Positions 1 to 7,193 of a DNA stretch of 13,813 nt are shown here, piece after piece. Positions within the stretch are counted from its first letter, which is position 1. Each line of letters begins with the position of its first letter. The translations under genes and the position numbers were made by a program. The stretch is from Nostoc sp. CHAB 5834 (lineage in GTDB: Bacteria; Cyanobacteriota; Cyanobacteriia; Cyanobacteriales; Nostocaceae): the NCBI GenBank assembly GCA_020829485.1, contig JAIVFU010000147.1, positions 1 to 13,813 of the forward strand, given 5' to 3'. The notes below the pieces were generated by a model. That model was given only the letters and a program-made list of their open reading frames with translations. It searched no databases and had not been told where the DNA came from.

Positions 1-1
1 G

Positions 2-268
2 ACGACAATTACAGCAGATGTGATTCTGTTTACCTCTTTTTATCCCATTCCTACGGATATGATGAGAGCCACATTCAGGACAATTCATGTTTTAGCACCC
101 TATATTCATACCTTATTATGCAACGCCTTTGGGCTATGTTATGACGATGCTAGACTGTTGGCTGCCGATGAAACTGAATTGCATTTAGCTACCTTCCCCG
201 AACAATCTCCCTTCACGCCAGAGCAAGCCCTCAACCCAGATTTTTTACCTGATACCATTTCTTTATGA
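2..268 (+). pseudogene. DUF29 family remnant, C-terminal end only
   Basis: The frame is open from the window edge. Its last 42 residues, from about base 140, align with the C-terminus of the intact DUF29 protein at 460-930: YDDARLLAADET against YQTARRLAVIET, then FTPEQALNPDFLPD against FTPEQALDSDFLPE. The DNA shares a 20-base exact stretch (ttcacgccagagcaagccct) here. The preceding 40 residues (with SFYPIPTDMM and IHVLAPYIHT) do not resemble DUF29, so the body of the domain is missing or was replaced. A GTG at 20 could start an 82-residue peptide, but I see no ribosome-binding site. The last five residues and stop (DTISL*) fall inside the left arm of the inverted-repeat element at 249-398, so the terminus is repeat-derived. 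DUF29 has no established function. An upstream part outside the window could change this reading. Confidence 0.55.
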
Positions 269-398
269 GGCTGCGCCAAACCTTTTAACTTCTTTCTTTC
301 TTTCTTTGTGTCCTTTGCGTACTTTGCGGTTCGTTTTTCTTTCTTCTTTCTTGTACTTAAATATGGTTTAGCGCATCTTCATACAGAATTGGTATGAG
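249..398. repeat. 150-bp MITE-like element with 34-bp imperfect terminal inverted repeats
   Basis: Bases 249-282, reverse-complemented, match 365-398 at about 28 of 34 positions; the core is ggttt-gcgca-c-tcata-aga--tggtat-ag. The interior has a tttc/tttctt pyrimidine run and a 'gtcctttgcgtactttgcgg' tract, a type of sequence common between Nostoc genes. No reading frame of note lies inside. The left arm overlaps the end of the DUF29 remnant and supplies its stop codon. The gap between the remnant and the intact DUF29 gene is essentially this element. Confidence 0.6.
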
Positions 399-459
399 TC
401 ATAATCACACCCTGATTTAGAAGATTTTGCTGTTAACATTGAATTCGGAGCGAAGCGAC

Positions 460-930
460 GTGACTGCTCAACTGCCCCAATCTCAAACAACATCTGGTTC
501 AGATTTGTACGAGCAAGACTTTTACCTGTGGATTCAAACCACAGCAGAACTGCTCAAGCAAGGTAGGCTCACAGAACTAGATTTAGAGAATTTAATTGAA
601 GAAATTGAAACGATGGGCAGAACTGAAAAGCGGGCATTGGAGAGCAATCTGGAAGTGTTGCTGATGCATCTGCTCAAATATCAAATTCAAACTGAAAGGC
701 GCTCAAAAAGTTGGCAGTATACAATTTTGGAACACCGCAGACGAGTCCAAAAGGCACTCAAGGAAAGTCCAAGTTTGAAACCTTACTTTGATCAGGTTTT
801 CGATGAAAGCTATCAAACCGCTAGACGACTGGCTGTAATTGAAACTGGATTAGCGATCGCTATCTTCCCAGAAAAATCTCTCTTCACGCCAGAGCAAGCC
901 CTTGACTCCGATTTTTTACCTGAGCCATGA
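460..930 (+). CDS. DUF29 family protein, full length
   Basis: This encodes a 156-residue DUF29 protein, a mostly helical family of unknown function that is present in many copies in filamentous cyanobacteria. Visible family features are DLYEQDFYLWIQTTAELLKQ near the N-terminus, then DLENLIEEIETMGR, LLMHLLKYQ, EHRRRVQKAL and SPSLKPYFDQVF, ending in FTPEQALDSDFLPEP. I chose the GTG at 460 because GGAG sits nine bases upstream and because the paralogue at 7429-7794 starts at the equivalent Met (MTAQLPQ). A TTG at 427 would add 11 residues that the paralogue lacks. The first 170 bases are about 96% identical to the paralogue while the rest is clearly diverged. A HIP1 site lies at 853-860. It precedes the HAD gene in the same direction with a 41-base gap. 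No nuclease or toxin motif is apparent. Confidence 0.85.
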   Translation: MTAQLPQSQTTSGSDLYEQDFYLWIQTTAELLKQGRLTELDLENLIEEIETMGRTEKRALESNLEVLLMHLLKYQIQTERRSKSWQYTILEHRRRVQKALKESPSLKPYFDQVFDESYQTARRLAVIETGLAIAIFPEKSLFTPEQALDSDFLPEP

Positions 931-971
931 GCGCATTATGATGATTTAAAACTCTTTTGCTTCCTTACCCC

Positions 972-1775
972 ATGACTCAACCAACTTCTGCAAAAGCGAT
1001 CGCTATTTTCGATATTGATGGCGTTGTGCGCGATGTTAGCGGTTCCTATCGCCGGGCGATCGCAGATACCGTAGAACATTTTACTACCCAAGCATATCGT
1101 CCAACCCCACTGGATATTGACCAACTCAAGTCTGAAGGTGTGTGGAATAACGATTGGGAAGCATCACAGGAATTAATTTACCGCTACTTTGAAACCCAAG
1201 GACAGAGCCGAGAACAACTGCAACTAGATTACAGTGCGATCGTTGCTTTTTTTCAATCGCGTTACCGAGGCTCAGATCCAAATAATTTTACTGGGTATAT
1301 CTGTAATGAACCCTTATTATTACAACCTAGCTATTTAGAACAACTTACCCAAGCCGGGATTGCTTGGGGATTTTTCAGCGGTGCAACTCGTGCTTCCGCC
1401 AACTATGTATTAGAAAAACGGCTAGGTTTGGAATCTCCAGTGTTGATTGCGATGGAAGATGCGCCAGGGAAACCAGACCCCACTGGACTTTTTGCTACAG
1501 TTCGGGAGTTAGATAATGGAATTGAGAAAAGATTAGCGATCGTGTATGTGGGAGATACGGTAGCAGATATGTATACCGTCGAGAAAGCGCGGAGTCTAGA
1601 TTCTTCTCGCACTTGGCTTGGAGTAGGAGTTTTACCGCCACACGTACAGGAAACAGCCGCGCGTAGTGATGCTTACAGTGAGACACTAATAGCAGCAGGA
1701 GCAGCAGTAGTTTTGCGTAATGTGCAAGAATTAACCCCAAGGCAGATTCAAGAATTGGTAAGCTCATTTGCTTGA
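972..1775 (+). CDS. HAD-superfamily subfamily IA hydrolase (TIGR01548-like)
   Basis: A 267-residue HAD phosphohydrolase with all four catalytic motifs. Motif I is IFDIDGVVRDV (nucleophile Asp14, acid/base Asp16). Motif II is FFSGATRA (Ser136). Motif III is Lys167 in APGKPDPTG. Motif IV is VGDTVADM (Asp195, Asp199). A helical cap region lies between motifs I and II, which places it in subfamily I. The short, simple motif I context and overall size fit the small clade modelled as TIGR01548, known from cyanobacteria, haloarchaea and oomycetes; that assignment is from memory, not a search. The substrate is unknown. I chose ATG 972 (MTQPTSAKA) over an in-frame TTG at 957 because it is the first ATG and leaves a normal 9-residue lead before the first strand. 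Two HIP1 sites lie in the first 100 bases. The gene converges on the glycosyltransferase gene across 112 bases with no clear terminator. Confidence 0.85.
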   Translation: MTQPTSAKAIAIFDIDGVVRDVSGSYRRAIADTVEHFTTQAYRPTPLDIDQLKSEGVWNNDWEASQELIYRYFETQGQSREQLQLDYSAIVAFFQSRYRGSDPNNFTGYICNEPLLLQPSYLEQLTQAGIAWGFFSGATRASANYVLEKRLGLESPVLIAMEDAPGKPDPTGLFATVRELDNGIEKRLAIVYVGDTVADMYTVEKARSLDSSRTWLGVGVLPPHVQETAARSDAYSETLIAAGAAVVLRNVQELTPRQIQELVSSFA

Positions 1776-1887
1776 TCTGTGTTCTAAGATTAATCAAGCT
1801 AGGGGTGCATGAATAACTGGCTGATAACAATCTTGCTTTAATCATATTATTTAGTTTGTTCACAATTAATGCTATTGATTACTTTGT

Positions 1888-3159
1888 TTAAGCCAAAACA
1901 GGCTTCCCTGTAGATACAGCCTGTTCCACAATATCAATGGCTCGAATCACACCACCGGCTCGTTGAATCGCCTCTTGCAACCTGACTGCATTTTTTTTAT
2001 AAGAATCTTCCGTCAACACCTTTTGTACAGCATTTCGCAACTTGGGAACAGTCAAGTGAGCAAGCGGCACCATTTCACCAGCACCAGCCCAAGCCAAACG
2101 TGCTGCTACGCCTGGCTGGTCATTAGCAATTGGTATTGCTACTATTGGTATCCCATTGTTTAGGGACTCTAAAGTAGTATTCATACCTGCATGGGTAATG
2201 GTGAGAGACGCTTTTTGCAGCAATTCCAATTGGGGTGCATAACCAACAACTAGCGGATTTCCCGGCAAACTCCCCAAAGCCTCTGGAGTCGCAGAACCAC
2301 CTAACGAAATCACTAGTTGGGCATCCAAATCATTACAAGCTTCTGCAATAGACTTGAAAATTCCCAATAGGCGATTTTGGACAGTCCCCATTGAGGCGTA
2401 AATCAATGGTTGCCCCGTCAATTTTTCATAAGGAAAATCAGGAACTTCCCGACCAGTGGGACTATGATAAGGGCCTGTGAAATGGAAGCACTGGGGCAAA
2501 TTTTCCCTTGGGAATTCCAATTGTGCAGGCTGTTGACTAATCTGAGCTAGTTGGGAATAGCGATCGTTAGAGCTAGACTGTGGGGGCAATTTCCACTCTT
2601 GGCGATACTGATTGATCACCTCTGTAATGGGTTTTACGGTGCGACTCAGCAATGCATAGCCGCCTCGGTTACGTAATCGCGCCCACCAGGCTGGATTGTA
2701 GCTCCAGGTTTTAAAATAAGGTGGGACGCTCGGTTCTCGATTCAATACCACGGCACTGCAAACTGTAATAAAAGGAATGCCCAGAAATTCTGCAACAGAA
2801 CCTCCCTCTGGTGAAACTTGATCTACTAAAAGTGCTTCCACACCTGCTTGCTTCACTGCTGTTGGTGCATCTCTGAGCATAACAGACACCTGATCTTTGA
2901 GGAAGCTGACGGTATATTGCAGTGCAGATAGCCCACTTAATTTACCCAGTTGAGTTAAAGATTCAGCGATCGCTCCAGTAGGAAATTCAGATTCACCAAC
3001 AGCTTGGAATTCTAACTCTGCCGCTAGTGTCTTGGATTTAGCATCAAGTATACCGAATAAGGTGACGCGATGACCCCGGTTTTGGAGTTCTTTACCCAAG
3101 GGGAGCATAGTGTTGAGATGACCAGTTGTTGCTGGACAGATCAGCCCATAATGAGTCAT
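1888..3159 (-). CDS. GT1-family glycosyltransferase (MGT/CrtX-like, UDP-sugar dependent)
   Basis: A 423-residue GT-B fold glycosyltransferase. The N-terminus GLICPATTGHLNTMLPLG carries the GHxNxxLPL pattern with the likely catalytic His14. The C-terminal donor-binding region reads THAGMNTTLES (His323), then GIPIVAIP and NDQPGVAAR, where Asp347-Gln348 is the GT1 sugar-contact pair. This resembles the YjiC / macrolide glycosyltransferase / CrtX group (COG1819), which moves sugars from UDP donors onto small lipophilic acceptors such as carotenoids or polyketides. The acceptor here cannot be read from sequence. The frame is open 19 codons further upstream, but the ATG at 3159 directly precedes the conserved N-terminal strand and was chosen. 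No signal peptide or membrane segment is evident, so it is probably cytosolic or peripheral. It lies 86 bases downstream of the TPR gene on the same strand; a shared transcript is possible but unproven. Confidence 0.88.
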   Translation of the reverse strand: MTHYGLICPATTGHLNTMLPLGKELQNRGHRVTLFGILDAKSKTLAAELEFQAVGESEFPTGAIAESLTQLGKLSGLSALQYTVSFLKDQVSVMLRDAPTAVKQAGVEALLVDQVSPEGGSVAEFLGIPFITVCSAVVLNREPSVPPYFKTWSYNPAWWARLRNRGGYALLSRTVKPITEVINQYRQEWKLPPQSSSNDRYSQLAQISQQPAQLEFPRENLPQCFHFTGPYHSPTGREVPDFPYEKLTGQPLIYASMGTVQNRLLGIFKSIAEACNDLDAQLVISLGGSATPEALGSLPGNPLVVGYAPQLELLQKASLTITHAGMNTTLESLNNGIPIVAIPIANDQPGVAARLAWAGAGEMVPLAHLTVPKLRNAVQKVLTEDSYKKNAVRLQEAIQRAGGVIRAIDIVEQAVSTGKPVLA

Positions 3160-3245
3160 AACTACTGTTTCTGTAGATTTACAATGATGTATACCAGAAA
3201 ACAGGTAGATAGGCAAAGAAAAAATTTTTGCTGAGTTACAAGTGC

Positions 3246-4046
3246 CTACTGGATTTTCAAGAACTTATCCAAAGCTGTAACTAGGCTGGGAGGCCAACGC
3301 CGGATATTTTTTACCCAGTCGATATCTTTGTAGCGGCTATCAAGTCCATAAGCTGCTACCCAGTTGCTTTCGGCTTCACCTTGTTCTCCATTTACCCAAT
3401 ATGCAGCTGTGAGGGCGGCACGCACATCAGCAAACTTGGAGTATTTACGGGCTATATTTCGCATCTCGCGGATTGCTTGCTCTTTTTTACCAGTTTCATA
3501 AAGAGCGAGAGCGTAGTTAGCACGGGCGAAAGCAAAATTTGGGGCTATCTCATTAGATTTTTTGTAGTCTGCGATCGCATCTTCCCATTTTCCTAAACCT
3601 GTTTTGGCATTACCGCGATTGTTATACGCCATCGCATCATTAGGATCAAGTTCTAAGACATGATTATAATCTGCGATCGCATCATCCCATTTGCCCATCC
3701 CTTCCAACGCTGCCCCCCGATTCAAATATGGATCGGTGACATTCGGCGCTAGTTCTATGGCTTTGTTATAATCTGCGATCGCCTCTTGTAACTTATTCTG
3801 ACTCACCCGCGAATTTCCCCGGTTACTCCACGCCCCGGCATTTGTCGGAAATTGTTCAATAATCTTTGTCCAATAAGTTTCAGCCGTCGCAAAGTCACCT
3901 TGATTCGTCGCTGCAAAGGCTTGATTTGCCCACTCATCGCCTTGTCTTAACTGTTCTTGAGTAATAAGTTGAGATTGTGCCATGACTGGAGTACCCCAGC
4001 CAAACACAAGTAACAAACTCAGAAAAATACTAATCAACTTAATCAT
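3246..4046 (-). CDS. Exported tetratricopeptide-repeat protein
   Basis: A 266-residue protein with an N-terminal Sec signal peptide (Lys3, a hydrophobic core over residues 4-18, then TPVMA|QSQ, cleavage about residue 23), so the mature protein should sit in the periplasm or thylakoid lumen. It carries about five TPR units from residue 33 to 205, clearest in AWSNRGNSRVSQNKLQEAIA, PYLNRGAALEGMGKWDDAIA and AYNNRGNAKTGLGKWEDAIA. The last 60 residues (DSRYKDIDWVKNIRRWPP) form a capping domain. TPRs bind partner proteins; the partner is unknown, though similar lumenal TPR proteins occur in cyanobacteria and chloroplasts. Three HIP1 sites fall at the same place in successive repeats, in the codons for AIAD. 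The start ATG lies only about 27 bases from the STRR heptamer array, so promoter or leader elements would lie in or beside the repeats. Confidence 0.87.
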   Translation of the reverse strand: MIKLISIFLSLLLVFGWGTPVMAQSQLITQEQLRQGDEWANQAFAATNQGDFATAETYWTKIIEQFPTNAGAWSNRGNSRVSQNKLQEAIADYNKAIELAPNVTDPYLNRGAALEGMGKWDDAIADYNHVLELDPNDAMAYNNRGNAKTGLGKWEDAIADYKKSNEIAPNFAFARANYALALYETGKKEQAIREMRNIARKYSKFADVRAALTAAYWVNGEQGEAESNWVAAYGLDSRYKDIDWVKNIRRWPPSLVTALDKFLKIQ

Positions 4047-4073
4047 CTAGGTTTACCTGTTTATCTTGAAGAT

Positions 4074-4129
4074 GGGGAGTGGGGAATAGGGAATGGGGAG
4101 TGGGGAGTGGGGAATAGGGAATGGGGAAT
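4074..4129. repeat. STRR heptamer array, left arm (8 x GGGGART-type)
   Basis: Eight contiguous 7-base units: ggggagt, ggggaat, agggaat, ggggagt, ggggagt, ggggaat, agggaat, ggggaat. These fit the short tandemly repeated repetitive (STRR) class described in heterocystous cyanobacteria, written CCCCA(A/G)T-like on the other strand. Bases 4100-4131 pair with 4339-4370 at 29 of 32 positions, so this array and the right-hand one can form a long hairpin around the minisatellite. Confidence 0.85.
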
Positions 4130-4139
4130 GGAGTTCAAA

Positions 4140-4334
4140 GGCTCATTCACGAGTATCAAAGACTCGTTGGCGAGTATTAAAGACTCATTCACGAGTATCA
4201 AAGACTCATTCACGAGTATCAAAGACTCGTCGGCGAGTATCAAAGACTCATTCACGAGTATCAAAGACTCGTCGGCGAGTATTAAACACTCATTTACGAG
4301 TATCAAAGACTCGTCAGCGAGTATTAAACACTCA
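4140..4334. repeat. Minisatellite of nine 21-bp units
   Basis: Nine units run from 4140 to 4328, followed by six bases of a tenth. Two forms occur: A, gactcattcacgagtatcaaa, and B, gactcgtcggcgagtatcaaa (sometimes tattaaa). The order is A B A A B A B A B, with small variants in the first unit and the last few. In form B the bases ACTCG and CGAGT pair around a four-base loop, so each B unit is a mini-hairpin; form A keeps only four pairs. Because 21 is a multiple of three, several frames stay open through the array, but this alone is not evidence of coding. Confidence 0.92.
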
Positions 4335-4368
4335 TCCCCTATTCCCCATTCCCTACTCCCTACTCCCC
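4334..4368. repeat. STRR heptamer array, right arm (5 units, opposite orientation)
   Basis: Read on the minus strand this is ggggagt, agggagt, agggaat, ggggaat, aggggat. It is the inverted partner of the array at 4074-4129. It stops 11 bases short of the ruvB stop codon at 4380-4382. Transcription reading through from ruvB would therefore pass immediately into this structure, which could act as a pause, processing or end site. Confidence 0.8.
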
Positions 4369-4379
4369 ACTTTTCATAA

Positions 4380-5480
4380 TTACAATAATGACAACTGTTG
4401 ATTAGGCGGCGTAAATCCCAAATGCTTGTATGCTGCCTTTGTCGCCATTCTGCCGCGATGAGTCCGAGTTAAATACCCAATTTGCATGAGGTAAGGTTCG
4501 TATACCTCTTCAATCGTTTGAGTATCTTCACCCGTTGCTGCTGCCATTGTTTCCAACCCCACTGGCCCGCCGTTAAATTGTTCAATGATTACACTCAGCA
4601 TCTGGCGGTCTGTCCAATCTAAACCGCAGGGATCTACTTGGAATAGTTGCAATGCCTCAGATGCAATGCTTTCATTAATCTCCCCAGATATTTTTACTTC
4701 CGCATAATCACGGACTCGTTTAAGTAATCTATTAGCAATCCGTGGAGTTCCGCGTGAACGACGGGCAATTTCTGTGGCACCATCTTCGGTGACGGGTGTT
4801 TTGAGTAATTGAGCGGTTCGCAGTACAATTTGAGTCAGTTCTTCAACTTCGTAAAATCGCAGTTTTTGAATTAAACCGAAGCGATCGCGCAGTGGTGAAG
4901 TTAAAGCACCGACACGGGTTGTAGCACCCACTAAGGTAAACTTTGACAGAGGCAAACTTCTAATCCGAGCGCTAGAACCCTTACCAATAGTAATATCTAA
5001 GCGATAATCTTCCATCGCAGGGTAGAGAATTTCCTCTGTCATCCGTGAGAGGCGATGAATTTCATCAATAAATAAAATATCCCCAGGCTTCATGTTCACC
5101 AGTAGCCCGACAATATCCCGTGGACGTTCTAGGGCTGGCGCACTGGTAATTTTGTAATTTACCCCCATTTCCGATGCTAAAATCATTGCCATTGTGGTTT
5201 TGCCCAATCCCGGCGGGCCATACAGCAGCAAATGATCCAGCACCTCACCACGAGACTTGGCTGCTTTGATGGCAATATCTAGTACATCCTTTAAATCTTT
5301 TTGCCCAATGTAATCAGCAAATCGGTGTGGTCGAATACCCTCTTCCTGCTGTTCTTGTTCATCAATAGCAGCTTCAGGCTTCAAAATATTTTCTGTGGAT
5401 GGTGTTTTTGCCGACTCTCGAAGCTGCTTTGGTTCTCCGTTGGGTTCTGGAGGCTGTTTTTTCGAGGAGATTATCGCCAT
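4380..5480 (-). CDS. ruvB: Holliday junction branch migration helicase RuvB
   Basis: A 366-residue RuvB, the AAA+ motor that with RuvA drives branch migration of Holliday junctions in recombinational repair. Landmarks are HRFADYIGQ (52-60), Walker A GPPGLGKT (88-95), Walker [10 protein letters not shown] (DEIH 139-142), sensor I GATTR (185-189), arginine finger region LRDRFG (197-202), sensor [15 protein letters not shown] (243-255), and the C-terminal winged-helix part ending [18 protein letters not shown]. It is about 30 residues longer than the E. coli protein because of a polar, Gln/Glu-rich N-terminal extension of about 48 residues, as in other cyanobacteria. The ATG at 5480 is the first start; no strong ribosome-binding site is present and a 14-bp tandem repeat begins five bases upstream. 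Neither ruvA nor ruvC is in the window, consistent with the scattered ruv genes of cyanobacteria. Confidence 0.97.
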   Translation of the reverse strand: MAIISSKKQPPEPNGEPKQLRESAKTPSTENILKPEAAIDEQEQQEEGIRPHRFADYIGQKDLKDVLDIAIKAAKSRGEVLDHLLLYGPPGLGKTTMAMILASEMGVNYKITSAPALERPRDIVGLLVNMKPGDILFIDEIHRLSRMTEEILYPAMEDYRLDITIGKGSSARIRSLPLSKFTLVGATTRVGALTSPLRDRFGLIQKLRFYEVEELTQIVLRTAQLLKTPVTEDGATEIARRSRGTPRIANRLLKRVRDYAEVKISGEINESIASEALQLFQVDPCGLDWTDRQMLSVIIEQFNGGPVGLETMAAATGEDTQTIEEVYEPYLMQIGYLTRTHRGRMATKAAYKHLGFTPPNQQLSLL

Positions 5481-5485
5481 AATTC

Positions 5486-5580
5486 TTACAGGGTAGAGGT
5501 TACAGGGTAAAGGTTACAGGAATGGGGTACAGGGTACAGTTACAGGGAATGGGGTACAAGGTACAGGTAACAGGGTACAG
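5486..5580. repeat. Tandem 14-bp/degenerate repeat upstream of ruvB
   Basis: Three 14-base units start the block (ttacagggtagagg, ttacagggtaaagg, ttacaggaatgggg at 5486-5527), followed by degenerate copies built from tacaggg and aatgggg words up to about 5580. The block begins five bases from the ruvB start codon and so forms its 5' leader on the minus strand. Confidence 0.75.
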
Positions 5581-5610
5581 ATTATTCCCTATAACCTGTC
5601 ACCTGTTACC
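5566..5610. repeat. Inverted repeat in the ruvB-hisF divergent spacer
   Basis: ggtaacagggtacag (5566-5580) pairs with ctgtcacctgttacc (5596-5610) at 13 of 15 positions across a 15-base loop. It lies between two divergent genes and has no T-run, so it is better read as part of the repeat block than as a terminator. The rest of the spacer to 5711 is AT-rich (aatttaaaatttaaatt near 5664-5680) and probably holds the hisF promoter, but I cannot fix -35/-10 boxes. Confidence 0.6.
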
Positions 5611-5711
5611 TCTCCCCTAATCCCAATGCCCGTGAAAATTTTAGTTTGAGAATACCCGCGCCAATTTAAAATTTAAATTCCGGTCAATTACCCAGAAGTA
5701 CAAAAGTTATT

Positions 5712-6485
5712 ATGTTATCTAAAAGAATCTTACCGTGCTTAGATGTGAAGGCGGGACGGGTTGTAAAAGGAGTTAACTTTGTAAATCTCCAAGATGCAGG
5801 CGATCCGGTAGAACTGGCCAAGGTTTACAACGAAGCTGGTGCTGATGAGTTAGTATTTCTGGATATTACAGCTACTCATGAAGACCGAGCTACAATTTTA
5901 GATGTGGTCTACCGAACTGCTGAACAGGTCTTTATTCCATTGACTGTGGGTGGTGGCATTCAATCCTTAGAAAATGTTAAAGCTTTGTTACGAGCAGGTG
6001 CAGATAAGGTTAGTATTAATTCTGCGGCGGTGCGTGATCCAGACTTGATTAATCGGGCAAGCGATCGCTTTGGTAATCAGTGCATAGTTGTTGCAATTGA
6101 TGCCAGACGCAGAAATAACCCGGAGAATCCAGGTTGGGATGTGTATGTGCGGGGTGGCAGGGAAAATACAGGCTTAGATGCCCTACTGTGGGCACAAGAA
6201 GTTGAAAAACGGGGGGCCGGTGAACTGCTAGTAACAAGCATGGATGCTGATGGAACCCAAGCCGGGTATGACATTGAAATAACACGGGCAATTGCCAATG
6301 CTGTAGAAATTCCAGTCATTGCTTCAGGTGGTGCAGGTAATTGTGAACATATCTACACAGCCCTAACTGAAGGCAAAGCTGAAGCAGCATTACTCGCGTC
6401 ACTGTTACATTACGGTCAATTAAGCGTAGCAGAAATCAAAAATTATTTGCACGATCACAATGTGCCAGTAAGAACATTATCTTGA
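5712..6485 (+). CDS. hisF: Imidazole glycerol phosphate synthase, cyclase subunit HisF
   Basis: HisF is the (beta/alpha)8-barrel subunit that, with ammonia from the glutaminase HisH, converts PRFAR to imidazole glycerol phosphate and AICAR in histidine biosynthesis. The 257-residue length is typical. Catalytic Asp11 lies in [12 protein letters not shown] and Asp130 in VVAIDARRR. Phosphate-binding turns appear as TVGGGIQS (78-85) and VIASGGAGN. The conserved [11 protein letters not shown] (177-187) is also present. The N-terminus [13 protein letters not shown] is canonical, so ATG 5712 is secure despite a weak ribosome-binding site. A HIP1 site is near 6060. hisH is not adjacent; cyanobacterial his genes are usually dispersed. 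It is divergent from ruvB and a small membrane protein gene follows 99 bases downstream. Confidence 0.98.
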   Translation: MLSKRILPCLDVKAGRVVKGVNFVNLQDAGDPVELAKVYNEAGADELVFLDITATHEDRATILDVVYRTAEQVFIPLTVGGGIQSLENVKALLRAGADKVSINSAAVRDPDLINRASDRFGNQCIVVAIDARRRNNPENPGWDVYVRGGRENTGLDALLWAQEVEKRGAGELLVTSMDADGTQAGYDIEITRAIANAVEIPVIASGGAGNCEHIYTALTEGKAEAALLASLLHYGQLSVAEIKNYLHDHNVPVRTLS

Positions 6486-6584
6486 ACCACAATTTACTAT
6501 TTAATGACATCTATTTCAGGTTACGCACACTTCCTGAAAAGGGTGTTAATATTATTTTACAAGTATTAACAAATATTAAAAAAT

Positions 6585-6779
6585 ATGTTGCTTCCTATTT
6601 TACTTTTTGATGTAGCTTTGGTAGCATGGTCGCTACACTTAATGGAAAGAGCTTACGAGAGTAAAGAATTTTCTCTCATGTTGGCTGGTACATTAGTTGC
6701 TCTAGCTGCTGCTGCCATGTTAGTAGTTTATTTTTTGATGGGGCACTGTATGACCTATTTGTTACAAGTGTCGTTGTGA
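6585..6779 (+). CDS. Small two-helix membrane protein, function unknown
   Basis: A 64-residue ORF with two hydrophobic stretches, residues 1-20 (LLPILLFDVALVAWSLHLM) and about 30-54 (LMLAGTLVALAAAAMLVVYFLMG), joined by a short charged loop ERAYESKEF. This predicts a hairpin of two membrane helices. I do not recognise the family. It lies downstream of hisF in the same direction after an AT-rich 99-base gap and upstream of the tRNA. The ribosome-binding site is poor, and hydrophobic composition can arise by chance in AT-rich sequence, so certainty is moderate. The regular Leu/Ala helices and clean topology favour a real gene. Confidence 0.6.
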   Translation: MLLPILLFDVALVAWSLHLMERAYESKEFSLMLAGTLVALAAAAMLVVYFLMGHCMTYLLQVSL

Positions 6780-6848
6780 GTGCCCAGTGGTTGAGGAGAT
6801 AATATTTTTATTTTAAATTTATTTATTTTCTAAACAAAGCTTGACAAA

Positions 6849-6877
6849 GTACAAATAATTCAGCGAATATGTATAAT
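6849..6877 (+). promoter_or_regulatory. Probable promoter of the tRNA-Ala gene
   Basis: A perfect TATAAT lies at 6872-6877, nine bases before the mature tRNA, so transcription would start at about 6884. At normal spacing the -35 region is gtacaa (6849-6854), which is weak. A perfect TTGACA at 6841-6846 is 25 bases away, too far for a standard sigma-70 pair. Confidence 0.5.
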
Positions 6878-6886
6878 GGATTTTAA

Positions 6887-6959
6887 GGGGTTATAGCGCA
6901 GTTGGTAGCGCACCTCAATGGCATTGAGGGGGTCAGCGGTTCGAATCCGCTTAGCTCCA
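6887..6959 (+). tRNA. trnA: tRNA-Ala, anticodon GGC
   Basis: The 73 bases fold into a complete cloverleaf: acceptor ggggtta/tagctcc with two G-U pairs, D arm gcgc-agttggta-gcgc, anticodon arm cctca-atggcat-tgagg giving anticodon GGC (reads GCC/GCU alanine codons), variable loop gggtc, T arm agcgg-ttcgaat-ccgct, and discriminator A at 6959. CCA is not encoded, as is common in cyanobacteria. The acceptor G3-U70 pair, the alanine identity element, is present (third pair g-t). Confidence 0.97.
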
Positions 6960-6970
6960 TTCTCCAGTCT

Positions 6971-7011
6971 CTAAAGCTCTCTATTAACAGAGAGGTTTAG
7001 GGAAATTTTTT
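6971..7011 (+). terminator. Rho-independent-type terminator after tRNA-Ala
   Basis: ctaaagctctct (6971-6982) pairs with agagaggtttag (6989-7000) with a single mismatch and a six-base loop (attaac). A run of six T follows at 7006-7011. It begins 11 bases after the tRNA. The right half also contains the stop codon of the gene fragment on the opposite strand. Confidence 0.7.
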
Positions 7012-7190
7012 ATCGGGTTTTATTTGCTGTCTACCTAGCCAGTCTCGAAAGTTGGAATGATAGAGACTGTAATGGGTTTCTGAGGCAATTTTTTGTTGTT
7101 GTAAGAATTCTAGCCAATTTTCTAGCACTTCTTCAACCTTATACTCATCAGTATCAATGATTTGTGCGATGCCTGGGGTAGTCCCTGAGC
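6997..7190 (-). pseudogene. 3' fragment of an unidentified gene
   Basis: On the minus strand about 64 codons are open without an ATG and end at TAA (6997-6999). The peptide looks protein-like: GTTPGIAQIIDTDEY, then KVEEVLENWLEFLQQQ and SLYHSNFRDWLGRQQ. Its 5' side runs straight into the repeat at 7194-7232, and the frame meets TAG a few codons further on. I do not recognise the family. I infer a gene whose 5' part was lost to repeat insertion or deletion. Confidence 0.4.
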
Positions 7191-7193
7191 CAA

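Noticed and set aside
1776..1887. Bidirectional terminator between the convergent HAD and glycosyltransferase genes
   Set aside because: No stem longer than a few bases followed by a T-run could be found on either strand.
4140..4334. CRISPR array
   Set aside because: Units are contiguous 21-mers with no unique spacers and no cas genes nearby.
4061..4401. Open frames on both strands through the minisatellite (periodic peptides such as SFTSIKD and LVNESLI)
   Set aside because: The 21-bp period keeps several frames open at once. There is no ribosome-binding site, and the STRR arms at both ends are non-coding repeat. They are treated as by-products.
6049..6319. Two 80-residue ORFs opposite hisF
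   Set aside because: Shadows of a strongly conserved gene; no family features or start signals.
6514..6539. hisF terminator (tttcagg / cctgaaa)
   Set aside because: Only a seven-base stem with a 12-base loop and no T-run after it; too weak to call.
6841..6877. TTGACA plus TATAAT as a single canonical promoter for the tRNA
   Set aside because: The spacing is 25 bases, far from the usual 16-18. The TATAAT alone is kept as the likely -10.
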